Origin: Bolinopsis microptera | Taxonomy: Eukaryota; Ctenophora; Tentaculata; Lobata; Bolinopsidae | DNA length: 64,000 bases | Assembly (NCBI RefSeq): GCF_026151205.1 | Contig: NC_087078.1 | Span: forward strand, 19,890,265-19,954,264 | Direction: 5' to 3' | Shown here: in pieces, positions 45,159 to 56,933 of the stretch | How the letters are laid out: every line of letters starts with the position of its first letter | How positions within the stretch are numbered: position 1 is the stretch's first letter | Translations under genes and position numbers: made by a program | Notes under the pieces: model-generated | What the model saw: only the letters and a program-made list of their open reading frames with translations | Told to the model about the DNA's origin: nothing | Databases searched by the model: none

Positions 45159-45220
45159 CAGAGCTTCAGCGACAGCAGCTGAATCAACGAACGACAACAA
45201 TTCTACAAAGAGCTATATAA
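45159..45220 (+). CDS. CDK14: Candidate terminal exon of the CDK14/15-family kinase
   Basis: Acceptor CCCATTACAG; the phase-1 base left by the exon ending at 40284 is completed to Thr, then ELQRQQLNQRTTTILQRAI and TAA at 45218-45220. The phase fits and the acceptor is good, but the sequence has no recognisable CDK14 tail (vertebrate tails are longer). The same DNA also reads as plausible, Pro/Gln-rich sequence in another frame, so the true end may differ. Confidence 0.45.
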
Positions 45221-46745
45221 AAGTAAAACACGGTGGAGTGATCAACTTCCCGCCACCCCCAACCGCGAGATGATACAGGAAGTGCGACGAGCTCAACCCT
45301 CCACTACAGGCCCCACACCACCTCAACACGCCCTGTACCCCCTCTGGGCCGACTCCTCATCCTGGTGCTTCCTCCTACTGGGCCCCCTACCTACTCCTCC
45401 TCAGCACCCGTATCAGCCTAATACACAGTATTAACGGTAATATAATCCTGATTACTTATTTCATAACTTGAAACGGTTTTCTTTTCGAGATTTTGTGGCC
45501 TGATATGTAAGAAGCTGTAGGCGTTTCATAGGTATTGTTAGAATAGTGGTTCAGGTTGTATACATACTTACTCACTTTATGTAATTATTTATACAAATGA
45601 TATCCCCCGGCGTAAACACGGAAGACTAAAATAACGCTATGCTATTTGAGAGTGTCCAGGAAGGCCCACAACACCCTCCGCCTCACACATGGGGCCCAAC
45701 AGAACCACCTGGACCCCCCATCCACCCACCCTCCCCCCTCCATCTCCACCCTCTCACCCTAACTTCTCACCCTCCTCAACTCAGCCTCCTCAATCTCATC
45801 CTCCCCCTCAGGGACCTCCAGCGTTCCCTCAACATTGGTCATCCTAGTGGGGCCTCGTCCTGGCACTCCTCCTTTGTATCCAATCAGGGACATATGCATC
45901 CTTCTTCCATGGGACCATAGCAGGTTAGCAAGGCCATGGGAACAGTCGAAACCGCGAAGCGAGTTAAACTTTTTGTATCAAACTGTACAAGGTACAATAT
46001 TTGGTACCAAGGCTAAACATCTCAAGTTCAGAATTATAAGAATTTTCGTCTAAACTTTTTGTTGGAGAGTTGAGGCTGTTGACCTGTATCGTGTGTAAAT
46101 ATCTATTTGAGGGTAAGAAATATCGTGTAATTCGTATGGATCAATTTTACTAGAATTAATCTGGAAAGGGTCTTTGTAGAATTCATTCATAATCAAATGT
46201 CAAATCGCCATCGGTAAAATTTATGCAGTGGCATGTGGTTTCGTATTTGTGTTAGAAATGGTGCGACCAAACTGCCACAGATTTCCGCTTATAACTACAT
46301 CTGGAATAAAATGATGTTCAGATCTGGAGAAATCGTTATTATTCTATGTTATTTACTAAAACACTTGAGTCTTTGGGTTTTGACCCTCAATTTGGACAGT
46401 TTCGACGAAAGTCCTTCTGACGTCGCAGTTTCTTTGTGATTTTATGTAACGGCGCCTTGCAATTTGCCTATACAGATATCTCCTCAACCTTTAGGGTTTC
46501 GCGCCGATTTCCCCCTAATTTGGACCATATAAGGATGCGTGTAATTTCCTACTTAAGTTCCTTATAACCGCTCAAAAAAGGGAATCTACATCTGATTAAC
46601 TTCAGTCAGACCTAATGCCGCCATATTCCGGACAGGGAATGATGCGGAGGACCCCCTTATAACAGAAGCGGGGGCGGCCCTCCACCACCGCAAGAACAAC
46701 AGGTTCCTGCGACCCCGTCAAAAGCGAAGGGGATAGATCTACAGA
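45221..46745 (+). other. Proline-rich coding-like remnants
   Basis: Several plus-strand stretches are Pro/Gln/Ser-rich in changing frames: NREMIQEVRRAQPSTTGPTP at about 45265-45325, a Pro/Ser/His-rich frame at 45639-45920 (PPGPPIHPPSPLHLHP), and GPPPPQEQQVPATPSK followed by AKGIDLQKL and a stop near 46677-46751. They read like pieces of one low-complexity protein tail broken by indels, or UTR that resembles it. No domain is recognisable and no consistent splice plan emerges. Confidence 0.3.
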
Positions 46746-46751
46746 AGTTAT

Positions 46752-47849
46752 GACTTGGAGTTTGATATTAATTTACAAACGTTTTTACATTTCAATATTA
46801 GTTACCCAATACTATATTTTATGATATCAAAGTAACCCTCAAGATCACCGAACTTATCGATCGTTAACTTTTCTATCGATAATCGATTTTTGGACAACCT
46901 ACAATTTAACACAAGGATATTTGTAGCTATTTATCGTTAGTTTTATGATAGATTATCCGCTTTTTATTAATCGAAAAGCTTGGATTGATACTGTTACAAG
47001 TTCCACCACATTTTTTCCAGGAAGAATTAATGAAATAATCTTGGACGTCGATGAGCAATGTCGTGTTTTGTCTCTATGCGACTAGTTACGAAGTATTCGC
47101 CGACCTTGAAGTGATTTTGCAATTAGTATTTTTTGTGAGAACTAGGGGGAACTAAGGAGTCTATATGAATATACTTATGATCTGAATGAATGCAGGTCAT
47201 TCCTTACTTAATTACTCAATATATGTAAGTTCATAAGTGAGGGATCTGATTTTGGTTTGGGGGAGACAAATTGAGAGGTATTATTGACAATTGTGAAGGT
47301 ATTCCAAAGAACATAAGAAGTAGACTTGGGTTGCAAATCTGACGGTAAATTGTTCTACAATTATTGTAATTCTATATTTTCATAACATATACATGCTAAT
47401 AGTGCGTGTTATTAATTTGTTTAAAATAACGTCGCTAGATCATAAAATTGATATTTTTTTTAGTGAATCATGATACCCATATTATGCTGGTTGAATAATT
47501 TTTAATAATGGTTATGTTTGACAGAAATTTTTTTTCGTATTAAATAATGAGATAGATCCACAATAAGTATATCCAGTGATTAGTACACCGTCAGTGTACA
47601 GACTGTACGTAGTGTAAAGGGAACTTAAAATGTGATACACAGTTAATTCTTTTTAACACGTGGTCTTTGATTTAAAACTGTGTCTGAATTTGCGGTTGCT
47701 ATTATTCTCACTTGCGGTTGACGTTGTTTGGAGTGCCTCCTATTTTCTCTGTTCAGTCTCAATAACCCTCTGATGAATTCTCATCAGCAACAGGCATCTC
47801 CAAAAGTATAGATTGGTGGCTTCGGTTCCACTGCTATGAGTACAGTAAT
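46752..47849. other. No recognised gene
   Basis: AT-rich sequence; nothing recognised on either strand. Confidence 0.5.
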
Positions 47850-48645
47850 CATGGCTTCTGGTAGACAACTGGTATCATACTGGTACAAATTATAGAACCA
47901 CTCCATCCGAGCAGTGGTATGGCGTATCTAAGAAAGATATATGTAAAGACAAGGGGAACATTGCAACACTCCATACAAAAGAGCAAACATTAAATCGTTA
48001 CTTGTCGCCCTGTTTCGGATTTTTGCACTCAGGCCCTGTGCTAAATTATTTTCTTCTTGTTAGCAACACAGCTGATATGATACAGCTTGTTGCAACTACG
48101 AACCACTGAGCTATGACAAATAAGCTACTTATGATCTCGCAGGATAATGAATCACAGTCCCATCTGAATGCATCAAAGGTACAGCGTGGACAACCAAGGA
48201 AATGTAATTCTCCCCGTCCTTGATATGGTTCCAATGTCAAAAGCCAATATAGAAACAATACGATACTATAGCTATGAGCAATATTCTATATATTCTGTTG
48301 TTGGTATGGTCTCATCAGTGACACTGTCCGAGTTATAACAAGCATAGCACTAAGAAATACTATATAAAACTGCTATAGTCCTTATTAATACCAGCTTTAC
48401 ACTCAGGCGCGACCGGAAGACGATCCTGGACGTCTACCTGACAAAAACGAAATCCTCCGGGGACTACTACACACGACGACTATATCAAATTGCCGTTAGC
48501 CATATAGATGACGCTGAGATGTCTCTTCTTAGCCTTAAATAAAAGCAAGCTCACAATCTTTCCCATCGTCCCGAGAGGAACCCAGAACAACACATAGTCC
48601 CGAGTCATATCAGCTGCGTGGTTGAAGTTTTCCACATTATATGTC
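47850..48645 (-). pseudogene. Decayed rhodopsin-like GPCR gene
   Basis: Minus-strand fragments in several frames follow the order of a seven-helix receptor. TM1/loop 1: YVLFWVPLGTMGKIVSLLLF then KAKKRHLSVIYMANGNL (about 48600-48500). End of TM3/loop 2: FLSAMLVITRTVSLMRPYQQ (about 48360-48290). TM4 to TM5: SIVLFLYWLLTLEPYQ, Cys-containing loop, FVIAQWFVVATSCIISAVLL (48258-48046). TM6/TM7: VCSFVWSVAMFPLSLHIFLR and STMIPVVY-like SMIPVVYQKP at the place of NPxxY. At least three frame changes or stops separate them, so this is a pseudogene or a very poorly sequenced gene. No introns are needed to explain it. The ligand class cannot be told. Confidence 0.55.
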
Positions 48646-48856
48646 TTTTGATGTTCCCATGTAGTGGTTTTCCATCCTTTATAATGTACAAAAAATTAAC
48701 GGTACACTTATAAGTAGGGGGAAATCTCTACGATTAGTGTGGTAGTTTCCGCGACCCGATTATCATAGAGGGCTAAAACTGAGTAAAACACAATATCGAA
48801 AATGAGTCGATTGTTCCTTATCGAAAGAACGGGCATATCCAAAAGCCCGACAAGTG

Positions 48857-50743
48857 TTCCCCCGGTTCTCCCTCTCCTGGTGGTCCTGTTCTCCCGCTCC
48901 TGGTGGTCGCTGGTTCGCTTCTCCCCCCGGTGTCCAGGTTTCTCCCCCTCCTGGTGCTCCTGTTTTATCCCTCTCCTGGTGGTCCCGTTCTCCCTCTCGG
49001 GGACCGGTTCTCCCCCTCCGGTGGTCCCGGTTTCTCCCCCTCCTGGTGTCCTGTTCTCCCCCTCTCTGGTGGTCCCCCGGTTCGCCCCCGCCTGGGTCTG
49101 GTTCTCCACCCCCTCCTTGTGGTCCTGTTTCTCCCCCTCCTGGTGTCGGGTTCTCCCCCTTCCTGTGGTCCCGTTCCCCCCCTCCTGGTGTCCTGTTCTC
49201 CCTCTCCTGTGTCCGCAGGTTCTCCCGCACCTGGGGGTCCCCTGGTTCTACCCCCGGTTGGTTCCTGTGTCTTCCCCTCTCCGGGGGTCCTGGTTCTCCC
49301 ACTCCTTGTCCGGGTCTCCCCCTCCTGTGGTCCTGGTCCCCCCTCCTGGGGCCTGGTTCTCCCCCTCCTGGTGGTCCCTGGTTCTCCCCTCCTGGTGTCC
49401 TGTTCTCCCCCTCCTGTGTCCCGGCGCCCCCCGACTGGTGGTCCTGGTTCTCCCCCTCCTGGTGGTCCTGTCTCCCCTCCGAGGTGTCCTTCTTCCCCCC
49501 TCCCTTGGGTCCTGTTCTCCCCCTCCTGGTGTCCTGGTTCTCCCCTCTGTGGACCTGGTTTCTCCCCTCCTGGTGTCCCTGTTCCCCCCCTCCTGGTGTC
49601 CGGGTTCTCCCTTCCGTCCTGGTGTCCCGTCTCCCTCTTCCTGGTGGGTCCGAATCTCCCCTCTCCTGTGGTCCTGGTTCTCCCCCTCCTGGTGGTCCCG
49701 TTCACTTCGCCCCCCGCCTGGTGGTCACTGGTTCTCCCCCTCCTGGTGACCCTGTGCTCCCCGCCTGGTGGTCCCGTTCTCTCCCTCTCCTGGTGGTCCC
49801 TGGTCTCCCCCCCCTGTGGTCCTGGTTCTCCCCCTCCTGGTGGCCCGGTTCCCCCTCCTGGTGGTCCCCGGTTCTTCCCCTCCTGGTGTCCGGGTACTCC
49901 CCCTCCTGTGGTCCTGTTCTCCCCCTCGGTTTCCTGGTTCTCTTCTCCCCCTCCTGGTGGGGCCGGGTCTCCCCCTTGGAGGTCCTGGTTCCCCCCCCTC
50001 CTGTGGTCCCGTTCTCACCCCTCCTGGTGTCCCTGGTGCGCCCCCTCCTGGGGTCCTGGTTTCTCGCCTCATCCAGGTGGTCGGTTCTCCCACTCCTGTG
50101 GTCCTCGTCTCCTCTCCCGGGTTCCCTTTCTCCCTCTCCGGTGGGCCTGGTTCTCCCACGCCTGTGGTCCTGGTTCTCCCCCTCCTGGTGGTCCTGGTTC
50201 CTCCGCCCTCCTGGTGTCCCTGGTTCTCCCCTCCTGGTGGTCCTGTCTTTTTTTCGCCCCCCCGGTGGTCCCAGGTTCTCCCCTCCTGTGACCTGTTCTC
50301 CCCCTCCCTGGTGCCTGGGTCTCCTCCCCCTCCTTGTGTCCCGGTTCTCCCCCTCCTGGTGGTGCCTGGTTCTCCCCCTCCTGGTGGTCCTGGTTCCCCT
50401 CCTGGTGGGGTCCTGTTCTCCCCCTCCTGTGGTCCCGGTGCCCCCCCTCCTGGGGGTCCTGTTCTTCCCTCTCCTGTGGTCCTGGTTCTCCCCGCCTGGT
50501 GGTCCTGGTTCTCCTCCCTCCTGTGGTCCCCGTTCTCCCCCTCCTGGTTCCTGGTTCTTCCCCCTCCTGGTGTCCTGGTTCTCCCCTCCTGGGTCCCTGG
50601 TTCTCCTCCCCCTCCTGGTGTCCCGTTCTCCCCCTCCTGTGGTCCCGTTCTCCCTCTCATGGTGGTCCTGTTCTCCCCTCCTGGTGGTCGCTGTTCTTCC
50701 CCCTCCTGGTGTCCCGGTTGTCTCCCCCTCCAGTGGGTCCTGT
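48857..50743. repeat. C/T-rich minisatellite, unit about 24 bp (CTGGTTCTCCCCCTCCTGGT)
   Basis: About 1.9 kb, roughly 75-80 units with frequent 1-3 base indels, so frames drift. Plus strand is pyrimidine-rich; the minus strand is G-rich with many GGGGG and GGAGG runs. Plus-strand frames are Gly/Ser/Pro-rich (collagen-like look), minus-strand frames Gly/Glu/Arg/Thr-rich; neither keeps one frame, has start context, or has flanking exons. Treated as non-coding. Confidence 0.95.
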
Positions 50744-51903
50744 CTGATTTGGTATTTCAACATAATAACTTGTTTCAATGAAATCTTTATTTTATATATT
50801 CTACATGTATCAAACGGTTTATTTTTTTATTGATGATCATTTCATTAAATGTATTTGATGTTTAGTGTTTAATTGTGAACACAGCACTAATTGCACTTAA
50901 ACTATTGACTCATTTCACAGAGACCTACCTGATTGCCTTAGAAGATAGATAAGAAAAGTAGCTACCTGTGTTGTGTACCAAAAATCGTACAAAGACACGA
51001 CTTGGTATCACTCCATGGGCTGCAGCGTGCTATGCACAAGGAATACTTAGCTGCTAACACACTCAGTCTATTCTGTTTCTCTAGAGAACTCCGACGGAAC
51101 ATTGGAAAAGGAATTGCCAGTACCTTGGATCATAGTACCAACCTGAATTGAGGCTATGAATGCCAGAGCACTAGCGTCATAAACCACCCACCTTCAAAGA
51201 AAAACTGTCAGATTTGTAGCTTTTAATGAAGAACAGAGCAGAATCCCCAAGGATCCCACAAGAGTGGAAGACATTGGAAAGACATTCTGAGCAATATGAG
51301 GAGTAGCCTGAGGGGGACGGGTCACCTCACGACATACTCTCCACAAAGGACTCAACTTCTTTAAAAACCCCCTTCCTGGACCCCAAACAGGCCTGCTGAA
51401 GTTGGACCTCCCATATGTGACTGCAGATGAATCCTCTTCTAAAATCCGCCCTGTAAGTGCCAAACAAACTATACATGATTAAGTAGGAAGCTTATCACCT
51501 TCTAGTACACTTGTGCTACTGGCAAAACGACTGTTAGGTGCCAGTGCTTACCAAAGCGGCCATCCTTTCTATCTCAATACATAGCCACTCTGCAGGTGGA
51601 ACTTAGCTTTCATCTTACTCCCAGAGTGATGACTAAGCTCAGACAAACATGCGGACTCTACACTGAGATCATAATATGCGACCCTTTAATTGTCTATATG
51701 AACAATCTGTAATCTGTTTATCTGTATGAAGTTGTTGTTTTATAGATAAATAGTTTAAATAGTTAATAAGAATTTACGTATTGTTATATGATAAATTGTT
51801 CAAAGATATAATGTAAAGTACGTATACAGCAATTGTAACACCATTCAACAATATCTTAATTTAATCATAACTAAGATATTTTTTTAGTGAGTTGACCGTG
51901 GCT
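50744..51903. other. No recognised gene
   Basis: A minus-strand frame at 51463-51194 (89 codons) has mixed composition (YGRSNFSRPVWGPGRGFLKK) but no domain I recognise, no signal peptide and no clear splice sites. Confidence 0.45.
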
Positions 51904-52082
51904 TCGGGAGACTCTGGTTCTGGGGTTTCTGTTCTGGTCGGTTCTGGTTCTGGTTCTTCTGGTTCCGGGGTCTGTTCTGGTTCTGGTCTGGTTCTGGTTC
52001 TGGTCTGGTTCTGGTTCTGATCCTGGTTCGTTCTGGTTCTGTTCTGGTCTTGGTTCTGGGTTCTGGTTTCGGTGCTGGTTCT

Positions 52083-52131
<49 letters not shown>

Positions 52132-52150
52132 TGGTTCTGGTTCCTGGTCT
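51904..52150. repeat. 6-bp repeat (GGTTCT)n
   Basis: About 40 copies with scattered changes. The minus strand encodes Glu-Pro repeats inside a 113-codon frame that ends within it; interpreted as by-product. Confidence 0.93.
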
Positions 52151-52224
52151 TTAGCGGCAAGCTAACCGGTTCAGAGGCAATTTTTCGGTGTCTTTTTTTC
52201 AAATCCTAGAGTTTGTATGCCGAA

Positions 52225-52480
52225 AAGTTTGCGACAGTTACTCCAAGCTCTGTTTTGCCAGAGGCTCTAACAGTTTCGTGATATCGGCGGGTAAGTGACC
52301 GTGCAGCCCGATGTATTTTCCTATGTGTCTCTAGACTGCTAAGTGCATAAGGCTTCTGTCCAAGATGTTTGGGTCCCGTTGAAACTTAAAAAGAAGACTT
52401 GCTGTTCTTGTCTGTGGTATTGGGTAGCAGACAACTCCATTCCTCGCGTGCTATAGGTTACATCTGTAACTAATGTTGTT
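52225..52480 (-). pseudogene. Possible SOCS-box fragment
   Basis: A minus-strand frame reads NGVVCYPIPQTRTASLLFKF, then RSLMHLAV, a TAG stop at about 52332-52334, RHIGKYIGLHGHLPADITKL, LEPLA and a stop. The spacing of Ser-Leu, the Ile-Gly helix, and the Leu-Pro ... Leu-Leu-x-x-Leu end resembles a SOCS box, the adaptor that binds elongin B/C, usually at the C-terminus of ankyrin or SPRY proteins. The in-frame stop and lack of an upstream partner domain suggest a broken remnant. Low confidence. Confidence 0.3.
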
Positions 52481-54191
52481 TTTCAGCCTCGACGTTGCCT
52501 GAAATAGTTGTCTTCGTGAACAATCATTGGCTTTCCCCCGGGATGTGGTTTAAAACTTCTAGAAGGTTCGTGCAGTTAAGAGGATTCGCCAAGTTGATAT
52601 AAGCTTCAAGGGAAGGTTCGATCTAGAAGGGTTTATTGGGGATAGACTAGGTAGGGAAATGTGAATAGATTGAAATTTCGTAGTATTTCCATTGCTAACG
52701 TTGTGTGAATTTGAGAATGGTCGAATTATGATGTCTCCTGTCGTCTGTTGAACGTAGAAGTATCGATAACGAGTTACTCTACAGTACGTATGACATGCAA
52801 CATTTGAGATCATGTCAAAGTTATGGTAGCTCTTGTTGTAGACCCCCAGCAGCCGGGACAGAATCAGAGGATGAGAGCCACATCCTCATGGACAGTAGCC
52901 GATCAAATAGAATAGTCAAAGATAGTGAACTCTAACTAAGCACTGTAAAATACATTTTTTTTTGGCGCGAATTCGCCGCGATTTTCGATGTTTTTGCCGC
53001 GAATTATGCCGCGATATTTCAAAATTTCCCGCCGCGAATAGCCGCTAATTAGCCTAGTTTGGCATGTCGTGGCCCGCGATGTTGGCCAAAATAAACGCGA
53101 AATCCTTTTGTCCCTGTGGTACTTTAACCCATAGAAAACATCACCTCGCCCTATTTGACACAGCTTGCGTATTGCAACGAGGAATCGCTAGCTACAGCTA
53201 TTCTTAAGAAAACCTCTAATGCTGGAGTCATCGCATCAGAGAAGCCAGGAGCCCCACAATAGACCATCAACCTTGCCGACTTTGTTGGGAGACAAGATTC
53301 ACGACGTTCTAAACGACTGGTTTGTGTCTCGACGGACTTTTCGAAAGGAGACAGGTTGCCTCTGAAAGCCGACTATAATAAATTAAAATTGCTTAAACAT
53401 TATATCGTCAACAAAATGATTCACAAACGGGCAATCGCCCGATGACTGATTACAATTCTATGATCACTATAACTGAATCATCCTTTAAAGAACTTGTTCA
53501 AATCGTTGAGGACCATAGTCCTAAATTTTTTCGTCACTTGTTCTAGAAAAAGGTTTAAGGAACGTCCATAAATTACCAGTATTTCGTACCTTTAAAAGTT
53601 GCTGTACCGTACGTACTTTAAGCCCAGTACCGTACGTACTTCTCATTATAGAACTTATCCAATTGTTTGTTATTCTCATTTATTTTGGTATTTCCCATCA
53701 AACAGCTTTGAGCTTTATATCAATTGTCTCAAAATCACTAATTTAACTACTTTGGAGCAAAATTAAGTGTTTCTACCCCCACTAATATGCACTTGCTACC
53801 CCAAATTGACGGTTCACGCGAGTCTCCATGAGCAATGGTTGGGACGCGACCGCGCCTCAAAATGGAGGCGCGGAGACATGTTGATGCTAAGGTCGTAGAG
53901 ACATGAGACCTTGACTAAAGTTAACCTTTTTATCACATTTATATTACACTCCATTGCTTTCAGGGCCCTATCTAGACATTTAAAGGTCAAAAACGGCAAT
54001 TTTAAGAATTTTACCTGTATAAGGGCCTCGAAAAATAAGGGCGTGGCCTGTGGAGGCACAATCCGATGGAGTTGAGCCACGAAATTTGTCAAGGCAGTTT
54101 TTTAGCCAAGGCATCTACTAATAAGCTTTGGTAGGGAGCGATTGGAGCAACTTTGGGTTTTTTGAACCGACCTAACTAGCTAGGAACCTGC
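52481..54191. other. No recognised gene
   Basis: Includes a short region around 52960-53100 rich in CCGCGAA/TTCGCGG words that could be a decayed inverted-repeat element. Nothing coding is recognised. Confidence 0.45.
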
Positions 54192-54461
54192 ACCGACCCT
54201 ACCCCACCCCACTAGGAATCTGCACAGACCCTACCCCACCCCACTAGGAATCTGCACAGACCCCACCCCACCCCACTAGGAATCTGCACAGACCCCACCC
54301 CACCCCACTAGGAATCTGCACAGACCCTACCCCACCCCACTAGGAATCTGCACAGACCCCACCCCACCCCACTAGGAATCTGCACAGACCCCACCCCACC
54401 CCACTAGGAATCTGCACTGACCCCACCCCACCCCACTAGGAATCTGCACAGACCCCACCAC
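54192..54461. repeat. 32-bp minisatellite (CCCCACTAGGAATCTGCACA...)
   Basis: About 8.5 nearly identical copies; variants are CCCTACC or CCCCACC at the start of the unit. Confidence 0.93.
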
Positions 54462-54903
54462 ATTCCACGACGGAGTTTACACTGATGAGAACAGAAAGTG
54501 AACCCTGCAATATTCAGCACTGTCCAGGTAAACATCATGTTGCACAAACGTGTCACCCTTTTAGTTTTGATAGGGAAATAAGACATACCGCGCTGTGATC
54601 TTGATTCAATGGTCATTATTTGGCATTCACCTAGGACAAGGCCAGTTACTTACTTGGGTTACTTGTAAGTTAATTTCATATTTTAGATAAGGAATTTTCG
54701 AAATAAAGTTTTTGACTATACACTGACAGTTTACTGTTTTTATGAAATGAAATGAAATGAAATAATGTGCTTATATCCCGCCCATATGGTTAGCAGCCGG
54801 CACAAGTGCCAGCTACTAACCATCTCAGAGCGGCTCTAAAGGGTGAGTGAAAAAGACTAGCATGAAAATGAATATGACAATGTCGTAAAAAATTTAAATT
54901 AGT

Positions 54904-55783
54904 CTAGGATCTTGTCCTCACAACAAATAAAATAATACCACTTCTGATATAATAGCGTCTATTCAAATCGTCTTTTGCCTTCTGTTTCATTTCCAATACC
55001 AGCAGACGGTGTTTGGTTTGCTCCTCAGTTGACCGATCTGGAGAAATGAAGACTGTTTTGTGGTGCTGACTCAGTTTCAGTTTCTTTGATTTCAATAATA
55101 TCTCGTGAACATTGTTGGTGTTTGTGACCGATATTTTGACAGGTCTGGTCTTGTCGGCTAATCTCCTTCCAATCCTGACAGCTTCATAGCGTGGTTTTAC
55201 TTCGATTTGTTCAAACAGTTCGTCTACTTTATCGAATAGTTTTTCATCATCTGTCTCCATTAAACCAAACACGACAAAATTTCTACTGCGGTCCTTTTTC
55301 GATACAGCACTTTGAACTACCTTTTTCAAGCTCCGTTATGTCAGTACAGTTTCCGGCGGGACCTTCGAAACAGCTTTACTGATGACCTGATCTCAGCTTG
55401 TACACTTTCCTGGACGGCAGATTTTACGGTGGTCTGAACAGATTCCAACTGCTTTGATTTGCCCTCAAGAAGTTCACTCTGCAGTTTAATCACCGAAGTT
55501 TGTGACCGAATAAGAGAGCTCTTCAACTCCTCCACATCTTCTTTCATTTTGACAGCTTCTCTGACAAATTGTTTCATATCTCTGTACACACTGTACTTGA
55601 TAACTTTGACATAACTTTCTTAGTCGGTTTCCCTGGTTTTTCAAATTGTTCTGCCGAGAACTCTGATTCATCACAGTTAGAGGCTTCTTCAAGTTCTGTA
55701 ATCCAAAGATGGAACTCCTGATGCGTTTCAGTCACATACACAGAGCGAGCTGACAAACGTTCTAATAATTCCATATCGTCCAT
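54904..55783 (-). pseudogene. Broken retroelement ORF1-like gene
   Basis: Minus-strand pieces in about three frames. N-terminal part: acidic, starting MDDMELLERLSARSVY. Middle: a coiled-coil-like stretch (VREAVKMKEDVEELKSSLIR). C-terminal part: RSRNFVVFGLMETDDEKL, RYEAVRIGRRLADKTRPVKI, HHKTVFISPDRSTEEQTKHR, the RNA-binding fold plus C-terminal domain seen in ORF1 proteins of invertebrate LINEs and related retroelements. No endonuclease or reverse transcriptase accompanies it. Broken in a few places; a fossil. Confidence 0.6.
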
Positions 55784-56745
55784 GATGTACTTAACTTGTA
55801 TTCAAATTATTTGTTATATAATAGTGTTGAAAGTATTAAAACAAGAAATTAACCAAGAAAAAAAAACAGATCGTGGTATTTCTCAATGCGAGCTACATTA
55901 AGATAATATTAGAATATTTTAGTATTATGCGGATATAAGACAGAGTTGTCTGGAGATGTTTGTAGTAGTATATCTTCTGTCATTGTAATATTGCTCCACA
56001 ATCGTCTGGGTACCCTGCTTATCTCCCCATAAAACCTACAATCTACCTCCTCTTACAAGCTATTCACTGTAACTTCTCCTGTCTGTGACTCTCTCTGCAT
56101 CCATAAAGTACCTTCTTTACCGTCGTGTTACTCCTGTCTGATTGTTATCAGGGTTGAGCAACTCTTACAAGGACAATACTATTAGAATATTGTAGTATTA
56201 TGCGAATATAAGACGGAGTTGTATGGAGATATTTGTAGTATGTCTTCTGTCACACTTACTGGAGCCGCCCGTCAGTATTTAATTTAATTACAGCCTCATA
56301 TTATAAGTTGGCAGTTATATTGAGTGGTTTGTTTTTGACCGTTCTTTCAAAGACTCTACGTTACTTATTTACGTTATTTCTCAGTTCTCCAATGCAGACT
56401 TTTAGCTTCTTTTTATCCTTACAATCTTTTTGCGTCTTTTTAATTTTTAACTATTTTATTATTATCAAATTCAGGCTGAGCTTATTAAATAGCTCGTACA
56501 TCAACATTTTTTTATTTTATTAATCTAAGTTTACAGTTAAACTAAAATGCTTTTATGACATCATACTTTGAGCGGTGTAATGGTGGTTTAATGGTAAACT
56601 TTATTTAATGGAGCCGAAAACAAAGTTTTAAAAAATAGGATGTGCGCAATTTTCACAGTGATAAGTTAATAAATCATAAATGATATATCATGTTCCTTTA
56701 TATAATTGTTAATAATTGGAGCTATCGCTAAGCAGTCAAGAAAGG
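55784..56745. other. Upstream region of the pentraxin gene
   Basis: AT-rich. It holds two diverged copies of a segment with TATTAGAATATTTTAGTATTATGCGG at about 55905-55990 and about 56178-56265. No gene recognised. Confidence 0.5.
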
Positions 56746-56746
56746 C

Positions 56747-56753
56747 TATAAAA
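56747..56753 (+). promoter_or_regulatory. TATA box candidate for pentraxin gene A
   Basis: TATAAAA in GGCTATAAAAACTGAG, 181 bases before the ATG at 56934; a start site near 56775-56785 would give a leader of about 150 bases. The paralogue at 62973 has a TATAAAT at a similar distance. Confidence 0.5.
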
Positions 56754-56933
56754 ACTGAGCAACAAGGGGCCCTGTTTAAGATAACAACGCTCTCAAATCA
56801 CTGAGCAACTCAGACATCACACAATCAAATTTTACCTGACAGAAATTACACAAGAAAGAATTAACAAAAGTAAATTTTAAAGGAAACAAGTCTGAAGTCT
56901 TCCAGACCACTACGAACAACCTCCACCTACAAC

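Noticed and set aside
48802-50833. A 659-codon collagen- or mucin-like protein
   Set aside because: The long Gly/Pro/Ser frames are present in all three plus frames and in minus frames, shift with small indels, and have no signal peptide or exon structure.
51861-52202. Glu-Pro repeat protein
   Set aside because: Translation of a 6-bp repeat; variation between units is not codon-like and no exon signals surround it.
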